A DNA stretch of 64,000 nt, from NCBI GenBank assembly GCA_947499155.1, contig CANMND010000002.1, positions 372,001 to 436,000 of the forward strand, written 5' to 3'. The notes under the pieces were generated by a model. It did no database searches and was not told the origin of the DNA. It saw only the letters and a list, made by a program, of their open reading frames with translations. The DNA is from an uncultured Sphingomonadales bacterium. Lineage in GTDB: Bacteria; Pseudomonadota; Alphaproteobacteria; Sphingomonadales; Rhodothalassiaceae. Shown here piece by piece: positions 38,540 through 46,961 of the stretch; position 1 is the first letter of the stretch; every line of letters begins with the position of its first letter. A program made the translations under genes and the position numbers.

Positions 38540-39085
38540 TTAGTCAGTCTCATCAACGGCCAGTGTCATCTTTACAATGGGTGTAGGCTCCATTGGCGGC
38601 TCACCGCGATTGATCTGGTCTACATGCTCCATACCGTCTGTGACCCGACCCCATACGGTATATTGCCCATCCAGAGTCGACATGCGGCTAAACATAATAA
38701 AGAATTGACTGTTTGCTGAATCAGGATCATTGGTGCGAGCCATTGAGACTGTTCCGCGCAGATGTGGCAGATTATTGAACTCTGCTTTTAGGTCAGGCAG
38801 GTCCGATCCACCTGCACCGGTACCTTCCGGGTCGCCGGTCTGGGCCATAAACCCTTCAATCACCCGGTGGAAGACAAGCCCGTCATAAAAATTGCGGCGC
38901 ACAAGCTCCTTAACTCGTGCCACATGACCTGGTGCCACGTCCGGGCGCATCTGCACAGTGACACGGCCTGTAGGCAAGTCGATGTAAAGAGTGTTTTCAG
39001 GGTCAGCGGGATCAAGAGACTGCGCCGACGCTGCAGAACTAAATAAACCCAAGGCAAGAACTCCGGCTAATAGCTTCTTAAGCAT
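38540..39085 (-). CDS. periplasmic peptidyl-prolyl cis-trans isomerase (cyclophilin type)
   Basis: Cyclophilin of 181 residues with a cleavable signal peptide (residues 1-21, cleavage after ASA). The active-site landmarks FHRVIEGFMAQTGDPEGTG and SANSQFFIM are present. It catalyses proline isomerisation during protein folding in the periplasm, so it may assist outer-membrane proteins. AAGGA precedes the ATG. It is 20 bases downstream of coaD and likely cotranscribed. Confidence 0.95.
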   Translation of the reverse strand: MLKKLLAGVLALGLFSSAASAQSLDPADPENTLYIDLPTGRVTVQMRPDVAPGHVARVKELVRRNFYDGLVFHRVIEGFMAQTGDPEGTGAGGSDLPDLKAEFNNLPHLRGTVSMARTNDPDSANSQFFIMFSRMSTLDGQYTVWGRVTDGMEHVDQINRGEPPMEPTPIVKMTLAVDETD

Positions 39086-39105
39086 GAAATGTTTCGTCCT
39101 TTCGC

Positions 39106-39636
39106 CTAGTTTTTCCCAGGCTTTTTGGCTTTTCCATGTGCGATTTGCGCACGGACCGCATTGGCTATCCGAGGGGGTATGAAACTGTCGATCCGGCCAT
39201 CATAACGGGCAATTTCCTTGACCAGTCTTGAGGCAATGGGCTGATATTTGGCATCTGCCATCAGGAAAACAGTCTCAACATCTGGGTTGAGATAGACGTT
39301 CATGCCTGCCATCTGAAATTCATATTCAAAATCAGAGACTGCCCGTAAGCCCCGTATGATGATGGATGCCCCCACTTTGGCGGCAAAGTTCATCAAAAGC
39401 TCATCAAAGGGCAAGACAGTAATCTGCACATTATGGTCTTCAGAAAGATCGCGGGTCTCGACCTCAACCATCTTTACCCGTTCGTCCAGCGAAAACAGTG
39501 GATCTTTCGACGGATTCGTCGCTACGCCGATCACCAGCCTGTCCACAAGTTTCAACCCTCGACGAATAATATCCAGGTGCCCGTAGGTGATGGGGTCAAA
39601 AGTGCCAGGATAAAGTCCGATCCGCTCCAAAGCCAC
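39106..39636 (-). CDS. coaD: phosphopantetheine adenylyltransferase
   Basis: Joins 4'-phosphopantetheine and ATP to give dephospho-CoA, the penultimate step of CoA synthesis. GLYPGTFDPITYGHLDII contains the nucleotidyltransferase T-x-G-H motif (His20), and RLVKEIARYDG is the second site. The true start is the GTG at 39636, with GGAGG five bases before it, giving 176 residues; a longer open frame to 39717 lacks support. It precedes the cyclophilin gene on the same strand. Confidence 0.96.
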   Translation of the reverse strand: MALERIGLYPGTFDPITYGHLDIIRRGLKLVDRLVIGVATNPSKDPLFSLDERVKMVEVETRDLSEDHNVQITVLPFDELLMNFAAKVGASIIIRGLRAVSDFEYEFQMAGMNVYLNPDVETVFLMADAKYQPIASRLVKEIARYDGRIDSFIPPRIANAVRAQIAHGKAKKPGKN

Positions 39637-39859
39637 AAGGCCCTCCAGTCGCAAATCCGCGTTTAATAAACAGGCGCACAGGAATAATGGGCGGCAATCA
39701 TAAACGCAAGTAAACACGTCATATAGTCATTTTGTGTCCGGTTTAAAAAATCGCGGCTCAAGCCTCTTGCAGAAGTTGTCACGCCCGGCAAAGATGTGAT
39801 GGCATTTATCCTCTACTTAATATCATGAACAATATCGTATCACCCATAAGGCTTGTACC

Positions 39860-40615
39860 ATGAACCGACCCCGTTCTGTACTCATCACCGGTGGCTCCAG
39901 CGGCATTGGTGCGGCTTTAGCGCTCCATTATGCGATGCCTGGCGCTTTCATTGCGTTATCAGGCCGTAATGCCGAACGACTTGATGCGGTTGCCAAAATG
40001 CTTGAGGACAAAGGAGCCGAAGTGGACGCTCGCGTAATTGATGTTGGTGATGAGGCTGACATGGCAAACTGGATCAATGACTGCGATGATCGCCGATCAC
40101 TTGATCTGGTCATTGCCAATGCAGGCATCGGCTTGGCTACCGACAAGGGCAACACTCTTCATGAATGCACAAAGCAGACATTTGCCACCAATGTCACTGG
40201 AGTTTTTAATACCATCCATCCCGCGCTGACCCGAATGCGGGATCGCAAAAATGGGCAAATTGCCATCATGGCGTCTATAGCAGGCTTTAGGGGCATGCCT
40301 GGGGCTGCGTCATATTCCGCGAGCAAGGTAGCTGTAAAAGCCTATGGTGACGCCCTGCGTGGAGCTTATTGGGGACGGGTGAAGATCAATGTCATTTGTC
40401 CGGGATTTGTGGAAAGCCGCATGACGGCAAACAATCGTTTCCCCATGCCATTCTTAATGACCGCGGAAAAAGCTACCCGAATTATCGTTCGTGGACTTGA
40501 ACGGAACAAGGGGGTCATTGCTTTCCCCTTTCCAACTGCAACAACTATGCGTTTTTTGACCCTGCTTCCGCAGCCGATTAGCGATGCCCTGTTACGCAGG
40601 CTCCCCATGAAATAA
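39860..40615 (+). CDS. short-chain dehydrogenase/reductase
   Basis: NAD(P)-dependent oxidoreductase of 251 residues with a Rossmann fold. The cofactor loop is TGGSSGIG (residues 11-18), NAG is in VIANAGIG, and the catalytic residues are Ser in MASIAGF and Tyr-x3-Lys in YSASK. The C-terminal ~35 residues (FPFPTATTMRFLTLLPQ) are hydrophobic and may contact the membrane. The substrate is unknown. It is not part of the fatty-acid cluster that follows, which runs on the other strand. Confidence 0.88.
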   Translation: MNRPRSVLITGGSSGIGAALALHYAMPGAFIALSGRNAERLDAVAKMLEDKGAEVDARVIDVGDEADMANWINDCDDRRSLDLVIANAGIGLATDKGNTLHECTKQTFATNVTGVFNTIHPALTRMRDRKNGQIAIMASIAGFRGMPGAASYSASKVAVKAYGDALRGAYWGRVKINVICPGFVESRMTANNRFPMPFLMTAEKATRIIVRGLERNKGVIAFPFPTATTMRFLTLLPQPISDALLRRLPMK

Positions 40616-40632
40616 ATGAGCTGCGACAGCGA

Positions 40633-41607
40633 TCATTCTCTGTTCAAAGCCCGCCAACGTGCCACATTGCGATTATGTTCCGCCAATGTTCGGGCGAAAG
40701 CATGCCCGCCAGACCCATCGGCAACAAAATAGAAATAATCCGTCTGTGGTGGATTAAGCACGGCCTTGATTGCATCAATGCCCGGATTGGCAATAGGCGT
40801 TGGCGGAAGGCCATCAATTTTATACGTATTGAACGGCGTTTCTTGTGCCAGTTCACTTTTTCTTATCGGCCGACCAAGGGGCACACCGCCACCTATGCCA
40901 TAAATGATTGTGGGATCAGACTGCAGCCTCATGCCGTTTTTAAGACGATTGATAAACACACTGGCAACCAAAGGCCTCTCTTCAGCCAGCCCCGTCTCTT
41001 TTTCAACGATCGACGCCAGAATGATGGCTTCTTTAATATCCATCAAGGGGAGATCATCGGCTCGGTCATCCCACAATCGGGCAAGAATGTCCTTCTGGCT
41101 TTGCCGCATCCTTTGCAATAGCCCCTCTCGGCTATCGCCATAACTGAAATAATACGTTTCAGGTAGCAGGCTGCCTTCATCTGGAATACTTGTCACAGTT
41201 CCTGCCAGACCGTCGGTCGCGGCCAATAATGTAACGATATCAGCGCTACTCAGTCCCTCAGCCACAGTCACTCGTCGCAGAACAGGGGCACCATGGCGTA
41301 ACTCATTCAGAATTTCGCGAATGCTGGCTTTGGGGGGGATGGCAAACTCACCTGCCCGCAAGCCCCGGTCAACGCGCAAAAGGCGGCTGGCAAGCTTAAA
41401 CACACGCTTGTCTACAATCAGCCCCTGATCTTCGAGCACCGTCGCAATCTGCCCCGGCCCCGCCCCGCGTGTGATGATAACTGTCTGGGGCGCCGTATCT
41501 GGGCCCGCACGAGTCAACAAGTAATAAAACGTACCCGCCGCAATGCTGCAGATAATCAGCAGAGAAGTAACGGAGCCGATTATCAGATGCAATGAGCGAC
41601 GGGTCAT
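40633..41607 (-). CDS. mltG: endolytic murein transglycosylase MltG
   Basis: Cuts nascent glycan strands and is thought to end their elongation. One membrane helix at about residues 9-32 anchors a periplasmic YceG domain. The catalytic Glu is in ASIVEKETG, followed by FINRLKNGMRLQSDPTIIYG. NPPQTDYFYFVADGSGGHAF near the C terminus is the usual end block. It follows fabF by 23 bases on the same strand, a placement common in this class. Confidence 0.97.
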   Translation of the reverse strand: MTRRSLHLIIGSVTSLLIICSIAAGTFYYLLTRAGPDTAPQTVIITRGAGPGQIATVLEDQGLIVDKRVFKLASRLLRVDRGLRAGEFAIPPKASIREILNELRHGAPVLRRVTVAEGLSSADIVTLLAATDGLAGTVTSIPDEGSLLPETYYFSYGDSREGLLQRMRQSQKDILARLWDDRADDLPLMDIKEAIILASIVEKETGLAEERPLVASVFINRLKNGMRLQSDPTIIYGIGGGVPLGRPIRKSELAQETPFNTYKIDGLPPTPIANPGIDAIKAVLNPPQTDYFYFVADGSGGHAFARTLAEHNRNVARWRALNRE

Positions 41608-41630
41608 TGGCTATCCCCGAATCCTCGCCA

Positions 41631-42899
41631 TCAGTCCTTGAATTTTTTCATGATCAGCGAAGCGTTAGTCCCACCGAACCCGAACGAGTTGCTCAAGAAC
41701 ACATCTACATTTCGTTCCTTTGCCTTCAGGGGCACCAGATCTATCCCCGTGCAACTTGGGCTTGGATTTTCCAGATTGAGGGTTGGTGGCACGATACTGT
41801 CACGCATGGCAAGGATCGAGAAGATTGCCTCTACCGCACCCGCAGCACCAAGAAGATGTCCGATCGAGGATTTGGTCGAGGACATGCAAAGACCATTGAC
41901 TGCATCCCCAAACAGGCGCTTCACAGCACCCAGCTCAATCTCGTCACCCAATGGGGTAGATGTGCCATGGGCGTTAATATAGTCGATATCCGATGGGTCC
42001 ATGCCAGCCCGCTTCAATGCGGCACGCATGGCGCGAAAGGCACCGTCTCCGTCAGGAGCGGGTGCCGTGACATGATAGGCGTCACCGGACATGCCATAGC
42101 CTACGATCTCGGCATAGATTTTCGCGCCGCGTTTTTTGGCATGTTCCAGTTCTTCCAAAACGACAATGCCTGCGCCCTCTCCCATAACAAAGCCATCCCG
42201 GCCTTCATCCCAGGGACGGGATGCCTTTTCGGGCGTATCGTTATAATGGGTGGACAAAGCCTTGGCCTGCGCAAAGCCGGCAACACCTACAGGGCAGATT
42301 GCAGCCTCCGCACCACCAGCGACCATCACATCTGCATCATCAAGCATAATGAGACGCGCTGCATCACCAATGGCATGTGCACCGGTTGAGCAGGCTGTAA
42401 CTACAGCGTGGTTTGGACCTTTCAGGCCATAGCGGATAGATACCTGGCCAGATACAAGATTGATAAGACGGCCAGGAATGAAATGTGGTGATACCCGGCG
42501 CGGTCCGCGTTCGTGCATGACGACAGAGGCATCTTCTATACCCGGAAGTCCACCAATGCCCGAACCGATCATAACACCGGAACGTTCGCCTTCTTCCCCT
42601 TGCGGATTGGTCCAGCCTGCATCTTCCAGTGCCTGTTGAGCGGCAGCAACGCCATAGACGATAAAATCGTCCACTCTCCGTCTGTCTTTGGGCTCGATAT
42701 AGTGGTCGGCATTAAAGGTGCCGTCACTGCCGTCGCCCAATGGAACTTCACAAACGACACGAGCGACACTGTCGGACGCATCGAAGCGAGTAATCGGGCC
42801 TGCGCCAGATTTCCCTTTCAAAAGCCGCGACCAGCTTGTTTCAGGGCCATCACCCAAAGGCGTGACCATTCCCAGTCCGGTAATTACAACACGTCTCAT
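41631..42899 (-). CDS. fabF: beta-ketoacyl-ACP synthase II
   Basis: Condenses malonyl-ACP with acyl-ACP in fatty-acid elongation. The triad is Cys in TACSTGAHAIG, His in NAHGTSTPLGD and His in SSIGHLLGAAG. The C-terminal SFGFGGTNASL block is present. At 422 residues it is a normal length. I chose the ATG at 42899 (MRRVVITG), the usual start; another ATG 12 bases earlier exists. It lies after acpP with a strong hairpin between the two. Confidence 0.97.
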   Translation of the reverse strand: MRRVVITGLGMVTPLGDGPETSWSRLLKGKSGAGPITRFDASDSVARVVCEVPLGDGSDGTFNADHYIEPKDRRRVDDFIVYGVAAAQQALEDAGWTNPQGEEGERSGVMIGSGIGGLPGIEDASVVMHERGPRRVSPHFIPGRLINLVSGQVSIRYGLKGPNHAVVTACSTGAHAIGDAARLIMLDDADVMVAGGAEAAICPVGVAGFAQAKALSTHYNDTPEKASRPWDEGRDGFVMGEGAGIVVLEELEHAKKRGAKIYAEIVGYGMSGDAYHVTAPAPDGDGAFRAMRAALKRAGMDPSDIDYINAHGTSTPLGDEIELGAVKRLFGDAVNGLCMSSTKSSIGHLLGAAGAVEAIFSILAMRDSIVPPTLNLENPSPSCTGIDLVPLKAKERNVDVFLSNSFGFGGTNASLIMKKFKD

Positions 42900-42940
42900 A
42901 TCAGGATCCATCCATTTCAGTACCGCCTATAAATACATAA

Positions 42941-42971
42941 GGCGACGAGGGTTACAAATAACCCCGTCGCC
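42941..42971 (-). terminator. hairpin between acpP and fabF
   Basis: GGCGACG (42941-42947) and GGGTTA (42949-42954) pair with TAACCC (42959-42964) and CGTCGCC (42965-42971), giving 13 pairs with one bulged A. On the minus strand TTATGTATTTAT follows. It probably ends most acpP transcripts and lets a fraction read into fabF. Confidence 0.65.
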
Positions 42972-43003
42972 ATATGATTCATTCTGACCTCAACGATCAC
43001 GTG

Positions 43004-43237
43004 TCAGCTATTGGAGTCAATAAAGCTGATGGCGTCTTTTACCGTCTGAATCTTTTCTGCTGCGTCATCGGGAATCTCGACGCCGAATTCTTCTTCGAAA
43101 GCCATAACAAGCTCGACGGTGTCAAGGCTATCTGCCCCAAGATCATCAATAAAGCTGGCATTTTCAGTTACCTTGGCATCTTCGACGCCGAGATGTTCGA
43201 CAACGATTTTCTTAACGCGTTCGGCAGTATCGCTCAT
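43004..43237 (-). CDS. acpP: acyl carrier protein
   Basis: Carries acyl chains on a 4'-phosphopantetheine arm. At 77 residues it is standard. The arm attaches to Ser37 in [12 protein letters not shown]. The protein is strongly acidic, as is usual. The true start is the ATG at 43237 with AAGGA about eight bases before; the open frame continues about 46 codons upstream without meaning. It lies after fabG with a 200-base gap and is likely transcribed from its own promoter as well. Confidence 0.98.
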   Translation of the reverse strand: MSDTAERVKKIVVEHLGVEDAKVTENASFIDDLGADSLDTVELVMAFEEEFGVEIPDDAAEKIQTVKDAISFIDSNS

Positions 43238-43437
43238 TCCCGTTTTCCTTATGCTGTGGGTTTGATCCCATGGACCCGGGCGTCCTACCCTGTCTTGTCC
43301 ATTCTGGCAATGCGCACGTGACTGTACTTTGTTCAAACGTGCCCTTGCCGTTGAAATGCGGCACGGCTCTATCACAGTTTTTTTGTATTTAAAAGCCGCC
43401 GCTTCTTAATCTGTCCTCTAAACCATGTGTGGGAGGT

Positions 43438-44175
43438 CTATATCATCGCCATTCCGCCATTTACATGCAAGGTTTGCCCTGTCACATATCCAGCTTCCGC
43501 ACTTGCAAGATAAAGTACTGCAGAAGCTATATCTTCTCCAAGACCAAATCTTCCAGCCGGAATGCTTCCTAGCAGCCCTGTCCGCTGATCATCGGTCAAG
43601 GCATCAGTCATGGGAGATGTGATAAAGCCTGGTGCCACGCAATTGACGGTAATCCCACGGGATGCCACTTCCTGCGCAAGGGCTTTGGAAAATCCGATCA
43701 TGGCTGCCTTCGATGCCGCATAGTTTGTCTGGCCCGCATTTCCTGTCACGCCCACAACGCTAGTGATTGAGACGATCCGTCCATATCTCGCCTTCATCAT
43801 GGAACGGAGAACAGCCCGCGACAAGCGGAATGCAGACTCCATATTCACCCGCATCACATCAGACCAATCGTCGTCTTTCATGCGCATCAACAGCTGATCA
43901 CGGGTTATTCCTGCATTGTTAATCAGAATATCGATCCCGCCCATGGCTTCTGCTGCCTGTTTGGGCAGGGCTTCGACACTTTCAGAATCAGACAGATCAG
44001 CGCAGACTGTGTGGGTCCGGTCACCAAGCTCCTCGCCAAGCTGATCCAGTGCCTCGCGCCTTGTTCCAGACAAGGCAACAGTCGCGCCTTGTGCATGAAG
44101 AGCCCGTGCAATGGCGCCCCCGATACCACCGGACGCTCCAGTCACCAAAGCGCGTTTCCCAGTCAGATCAAACAT
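43438..44175 (-). CDS. fabG: 3-oxoacyl-ACP reductase
   Basis: NADPH-dependent reduction of beta-ketoacyl-ACP. The cofactor loop is TGASGGIGG (12-20). The catalytic residues are Ser139, Tyr152 and Lys156 in NYAASKAAMIGFSKA. The C-terminal YVTGQTLHVNGGMAMI is typical of FabG. The length is 245 residues. It follows fabD by 49 bases in the same direction. Confidence 0.97.
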   Translation of the reverse strand: MFDLTGKRALVTGASGGIGGAIARALHAQGATVALSGTRREALDQLGEELGDRTHTVCADLSDSESVEALPKQAAEAMGGIDILINNAGITRDQLLMRMKDDDWSDVMRVNMESAFRLSRAVLRSMMKARYGRIVSITSVVGVTGNAGQTNYAASKAAMIGFSKALAQEVASRGITVNCVAPGFITSPMTDALTDDQRTGLLGSIPAGRFGLGEDIASAVLYLASAEAGYVTGQTLHVNGGMAMI

Positions 44176-44224
44176 AAGATGTCCCTTGTTCGAAAAAATA
44201 GTCAGTTCAACGTCGCCCGTCGAC

Positions 44225-45166
44225 TCAAAGGTTTGCGTTGAACGCTTCTATATCGGCAGGATTTTCCAAATTGGAATTATCAAGTGACCGGTCTATGCGT
44301 CTGACCAGACCAGACAGAACCTTGCCCGCTCCAATTTCAACAGTCTGGTCAATTCCCAGTTCTGCAAATCCCGCAACGCTTTCTCGCCACCGCACACGGC
44401 CTGTTACCTGCTCTACCAACAATCGCCGCAACGTCTCTGGATCATCCACAGGGGCAGCCGTCACATTGGCGATAACTGGCACAAGGGGGCTTGCAAGAGC
44501 AGCTTCATCCAACGCTGTTTTCATGGCGTCGGCAGCCGGTGCCATAAGGCTACAATGAAAAGGCGCTGATACAGGAAGCAGCAAGCCGCGCTTTGCGCCC
44601 TTTTCCTTGGCAAAAAAGATAGCACGTTCGACTGCTGCCTTATGGCCAGACACCACAGCCTGGCCCGGTGCATTGTCATTGGCAAGCTCACAAACCTGGC
44701 CATTGGATCGCGCTTCCCCGGCAATTTCTTCAACCACATCGCAATCCAGGCCAAGGATCGCAGCCATTGCGCCCTCGCCCACCGGAACGGCCTTTTGCAT
44801 GGCTTTGCCGCGTAACTTCAAAAGCCGCGCTGTATCCGTGACCGACAGCGCCTTGGCTGCACAAAGGGCCGTATATTCACCTAGTGAGTGACCAGCCACA
44901 TGGCTGGCAAGGCCTGCAACTGTCTTTCCGTCCGACTCAAGAACCCTGATAATCGCCATTGACACAGCCATTAACGCCGGCTGGGCATTTTCCGTTAGAC
45001 GCAGATCTTCTTCTGGCCCCTCAAACATCAGTTGCGTCAGATGCTGCGACAGTGCGTCATCCACTTCCTGGAATAACTCACGCGCGGGCCTGAAGGCGTC
45101 GGCCAGATTCTTGCCCATGCCGACGAATTGGCTGCCCTGTCCCGGAAACAGCAAAATCCGTGTCAT
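44225..45166 (-). CDS. fabD: malonyl-CoA:ACP transacylase
   Basis: Loads malonyl groups onto acyl carrier protein. The serine nucleophile is Ser94 in AGHSLGEYTAL, and the catalytic His is in VSAPFHCSLM. The N terminus ILLFPGQGSQ is the usual family opening. The length is 313 residues. It is the first gene of the fabD-fabG-acpP-fabF-mltG series and diverges from rpsF. Confidence 0.97.
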   Translation of the reverse strand: MTRILLFPGQGSQFVGMGKNLADAFRPARELFQEVDDALSQHLTQLMFEGPEEDLRLTENAQPALMAVSMAIIRVLESDGKTVAGLASHVAGHSLGEYTALCAAKALSVTDTARLLKLRGKAMQKAVPVGEGAMAAILGLDCDVVEEIAGEARSNGQVCELANDNAPGQAVVSGHKAAVERAIFFAKEKGAKRGLLLPVSAPFHCSLMAPAADAMKTALDEAALASPLVPVIANVTAAPVDDPETLRRLLVEQVTGRVRWRESVAGFAELGIDQTVEIGAGKVLSGLVRRIDRSLDNSNLENPADIEAFNANL

Positions 45167-45314
45167 AAAACCTCACTTCCTCGCCATACTTTCGACTATC
45201 CAAAGCCGATCCCTTAGCTGAGGAGATACCGTGTCACCGTCTTTGTGGCAAGGCAGAGTGCGACGAAATCAAGCATTAATGCAGAGTTCGTATCATCGAT
45301 GAATGCCGTTCTTT

Positions 45315-45343
45315 CTTGCACCACCCTCATGACCACGCTATAT
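45315..45343 (+). promoter_or_regulatory. promoter of the rpsF-rpsR-rplI operon
   Basis: CTTGCA (45315-45320), exactly 17 bases, then CTATAT (45338-45343). Both match the alphaproteobacterial housekeeping pattern. The leader to the rpsF ATG is about 95 bases. Confidence 0.7.
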
Positions 45344-45403
45344 GCGCGCTTGGTGAGGTGCGGGAAAACCTGCGTTTCACATAGTAAGAAAGCTGGAGGC
45401 GTC

Positions 45404-45424
45404 GGCGCATTGGGCCCGACGTAC
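45404..45424 (+). promoter_or_regulatory. possible S6:S18 leader hairpin
   Basis: GTCGG pairs with CCGAC around a short loop, about 20 bases before the rpsF start and within the operon leader. Bacterial rpsF leaders often carry a hairpin bound by S6 and S18 for feedback control. I cannot confirm the full motif, so this is only a candidate. Confidence 0.3.
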
Positions 45425-45443
45425 AATCAGCAAGGAGCAATTA

Positions 45444-45896
45444 ATGCCAATCTACGAGCATATCTTTATTGCCCGGCAGGATGTGAGCACGGCCCAGGTT
45501 GAAGAACTGACCAATGCGCTCACACAGATTGTCGAGGACAATGGCGGCCGTGTCGCCAAGAATGAATATTGGGGCCTGCGCCAGCTTGCCTACAAGATCA
45601 AGAAAAACCGCAAGGGCCATTATGTTCTTTTGAATATCGATGCGCCATACCCTGCTCTGGCCGAAATGGAACGCCAGGCTGGTCTTAATGAAGACATCAT
45701 CCGCTTCATGACCATTCGTGTCGAAGAGCTGGAAGAAGGGCCATCGATTTTCCTGCGGTCCAAGCCGGATCGTCCCGATCGCCGGGGTGGTCGCCGTGAA
45801 GGTGGCCGTGACGGTGGTCGCGAGGGCGGCCGTGACGCTAATCGTGATGGTGGTGGCCGCGATGGCGGACGCCCACCTCGTGAACGGAAGGATTGA
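45444..45896 (+). CDS. rpsF: 30S ribosomal protein S6 with RGG-like tail
   Basis: Binds 16S rRNA together with S18 in the small-subunit platform. Residues 1-105 are the S6 fold ([15 protein letters not shown], then [20 protein letters not shown]). The last ~40 residues are a charged repeat of RGG, RDGG and REGG units. E. coli S6 has a short acidic tail instead. AAGGAG lies seven bases before the ATG. It is first in an operon with rpsR and rplI. Confidence 0.97.
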   Translation: MPIYEHIFIARQDVSTAQVEELTNALTQIVEDNGGRVAKNEYWGLRQLAYKIKKNRKGHYVLLNIDAPYPALAEMERQAGLNEDIIRFMTIRVEELEEGPSIFLRSKPDRPDRRGGRREGGRDGGREGGRDANRDGGGRDGGRPPRERKD

Positions 45897-45898
45897 TC

Positions 45899-46144
45899 AT
45901 GGCAAGTCGCGCACCTAGCACACGTCGTCCGTTTTTTCGTCGTCGGAAAAGCTGTCCCTTCTCCGGACCGGACGCACCAAAGATCGATTATAAGGATACG
46001 AAGCTTTTAACGCGCTTCATTTCCGAGCGGGGCAAGATCGTGCCCAGCCGTATCACTGCCGTTTCGGCAAAAAAGCAACGTGAACTGGCCCGCGCTATCA
46101 AGCGTGCCCGTAACATCGCGCTTTTGCCGTTCGTAATGGAATAG
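45899..46144 (+). CDS. rpsR: 30S ribosomal protein S18
   Basis: Binds 16S rRNA beside S6. It has 81 residues, with a basic N-terminal arm ([15 protein letters not shown]), the conserved [24 protein letters not shown] block and a C-terminal LPFVME. The ATG at 45899 has GGAAGGA upstream. It lies two bases from the end of rpsF, so translation is coupled. Confidence 0.98.
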   Translation: MASRAPSTRRPFFRRRKSCPFSGPDAPKIDYKDTKLLTRFISERGKIVPSRITAVSAKKQRELARAIKRARNIALLPFVME

Positions 46145-46154
46145 GAGGCGATCG

Positions 46155-46799
46155 ATGAAAGTTATACTTCTCGAACGCGTTCCCAATCTGGGCCAGATGG
46201 GTGATGAAGTTACCGTAAAGCCCGGCTTTGCCCGCAATTTCCTGCTGCCTCGCAGCAAGGCATTACGTGCAACGGACGCCAACAGAAAAGCATTCGAAGC
46301 CCAACGCAAGGACATCGAAGCACAAAACCTGAAAAGGCGCGAAGAAGCCGAAGCTATTGCCGCCAAGATGGAAGGCGCCAGATTTGTGCTTGTCCGTCAG
46401 GCAGGTGAGGCAGGCCAACTCTATGGTTCTGTGACAGCACGTGATGTGGCCGAAGCCCTTGCAGGCGTCGGATTCAAGATCACAAGATCACAGGTCGAAC
46501 TTACCCGGCCGATCAAGGAAATCGGAATACACAGCATTCTGATTCTTCTTCATCCGGAAGTTTCTGTGGATGTCAAAGCCAACGTCGCCCGCTCCGAAGC
46601 TGAAGCTGAGCAGCAGTGGGAAATCGGCGGTGCACTTCTTCGGGAAGATGCCCGTGAGGACGACTTAGAGGAAACAGCTGAGGGCGAAGGCGAGACTGAG
46701 GAAGCCGAGCCAGAAATTGATACTGAACAACTGGTTCAGGATCTGCTTGATGAAGAAGCCCGTGCCTCTGCAGATACCGAAAAAGGCGGCGATAACTGA
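46155..46799 (+). CDS. rplI: 50S ribosomal protein L9 with acidic extension
   Basis: Binds 23S rRNA and projects from the base of the L1 stalk. The N-terminal domain has MKVILLERVPNLGQMGDEV and the KPGFARNFLLPRSKA block. A long helix leads to the C-terminal domain. The protein is 214 residues against ~149 in E. coli; the extra ~60 are very acidic (many Glu and Asp) and probably disordered. GGAGG precedes the start. It ends the operon. Confidence 0.97.
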   Translation: MKVILLERVPNLGQMGDEVTVKPGFARNFLLPRSKALRATDANRKAFEAQRKDIEAQNLKRREEAEAIAAKMEGARFVLVRQAGEAGQLYGSVTARDVAEALAGVGFKITRSQVELTRPIKEIGIHSILILLHPEVSVDVKANVARSEAEAEQQWEIGGALLREDAREDDLEETAEGEGETEEAEPEIDTEQLVQDLLDEEARASADTEKGGDN

Positions 46800-46831
46800 G
46801 TCTGATCAGTTAATCCCGACTAAAAAATAAA

Positions 46832-46861
46832 GGCGGCCCCGGAATGGGCCGTCTTTTTTTG
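46832..46861 (+). terminator. rho-independent terminator after rplI
   Basis: GGCGGCCC (46832-46839) pairs with GGGCCGTC (46846-46853) over a 6-base loop, followed by a run of seven T. It ends the rpsF-rpsR-rplI operon. Confidence 0.9.
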
Positions 46862-46961
46862 TACATTTGACATAATCCCCACTTTGGTTCTTCATTTTAC
46901 CAGAATGTCGAACATGTTTCTTTGCAATGGCTCTGGATTATCGAAGCATAGGGGAAAGATA

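Noticed and set aside
41592-42389. 265-codon plus-strand frame opposite fabF
   Set aside because: Antisense shadow of a certain gene.
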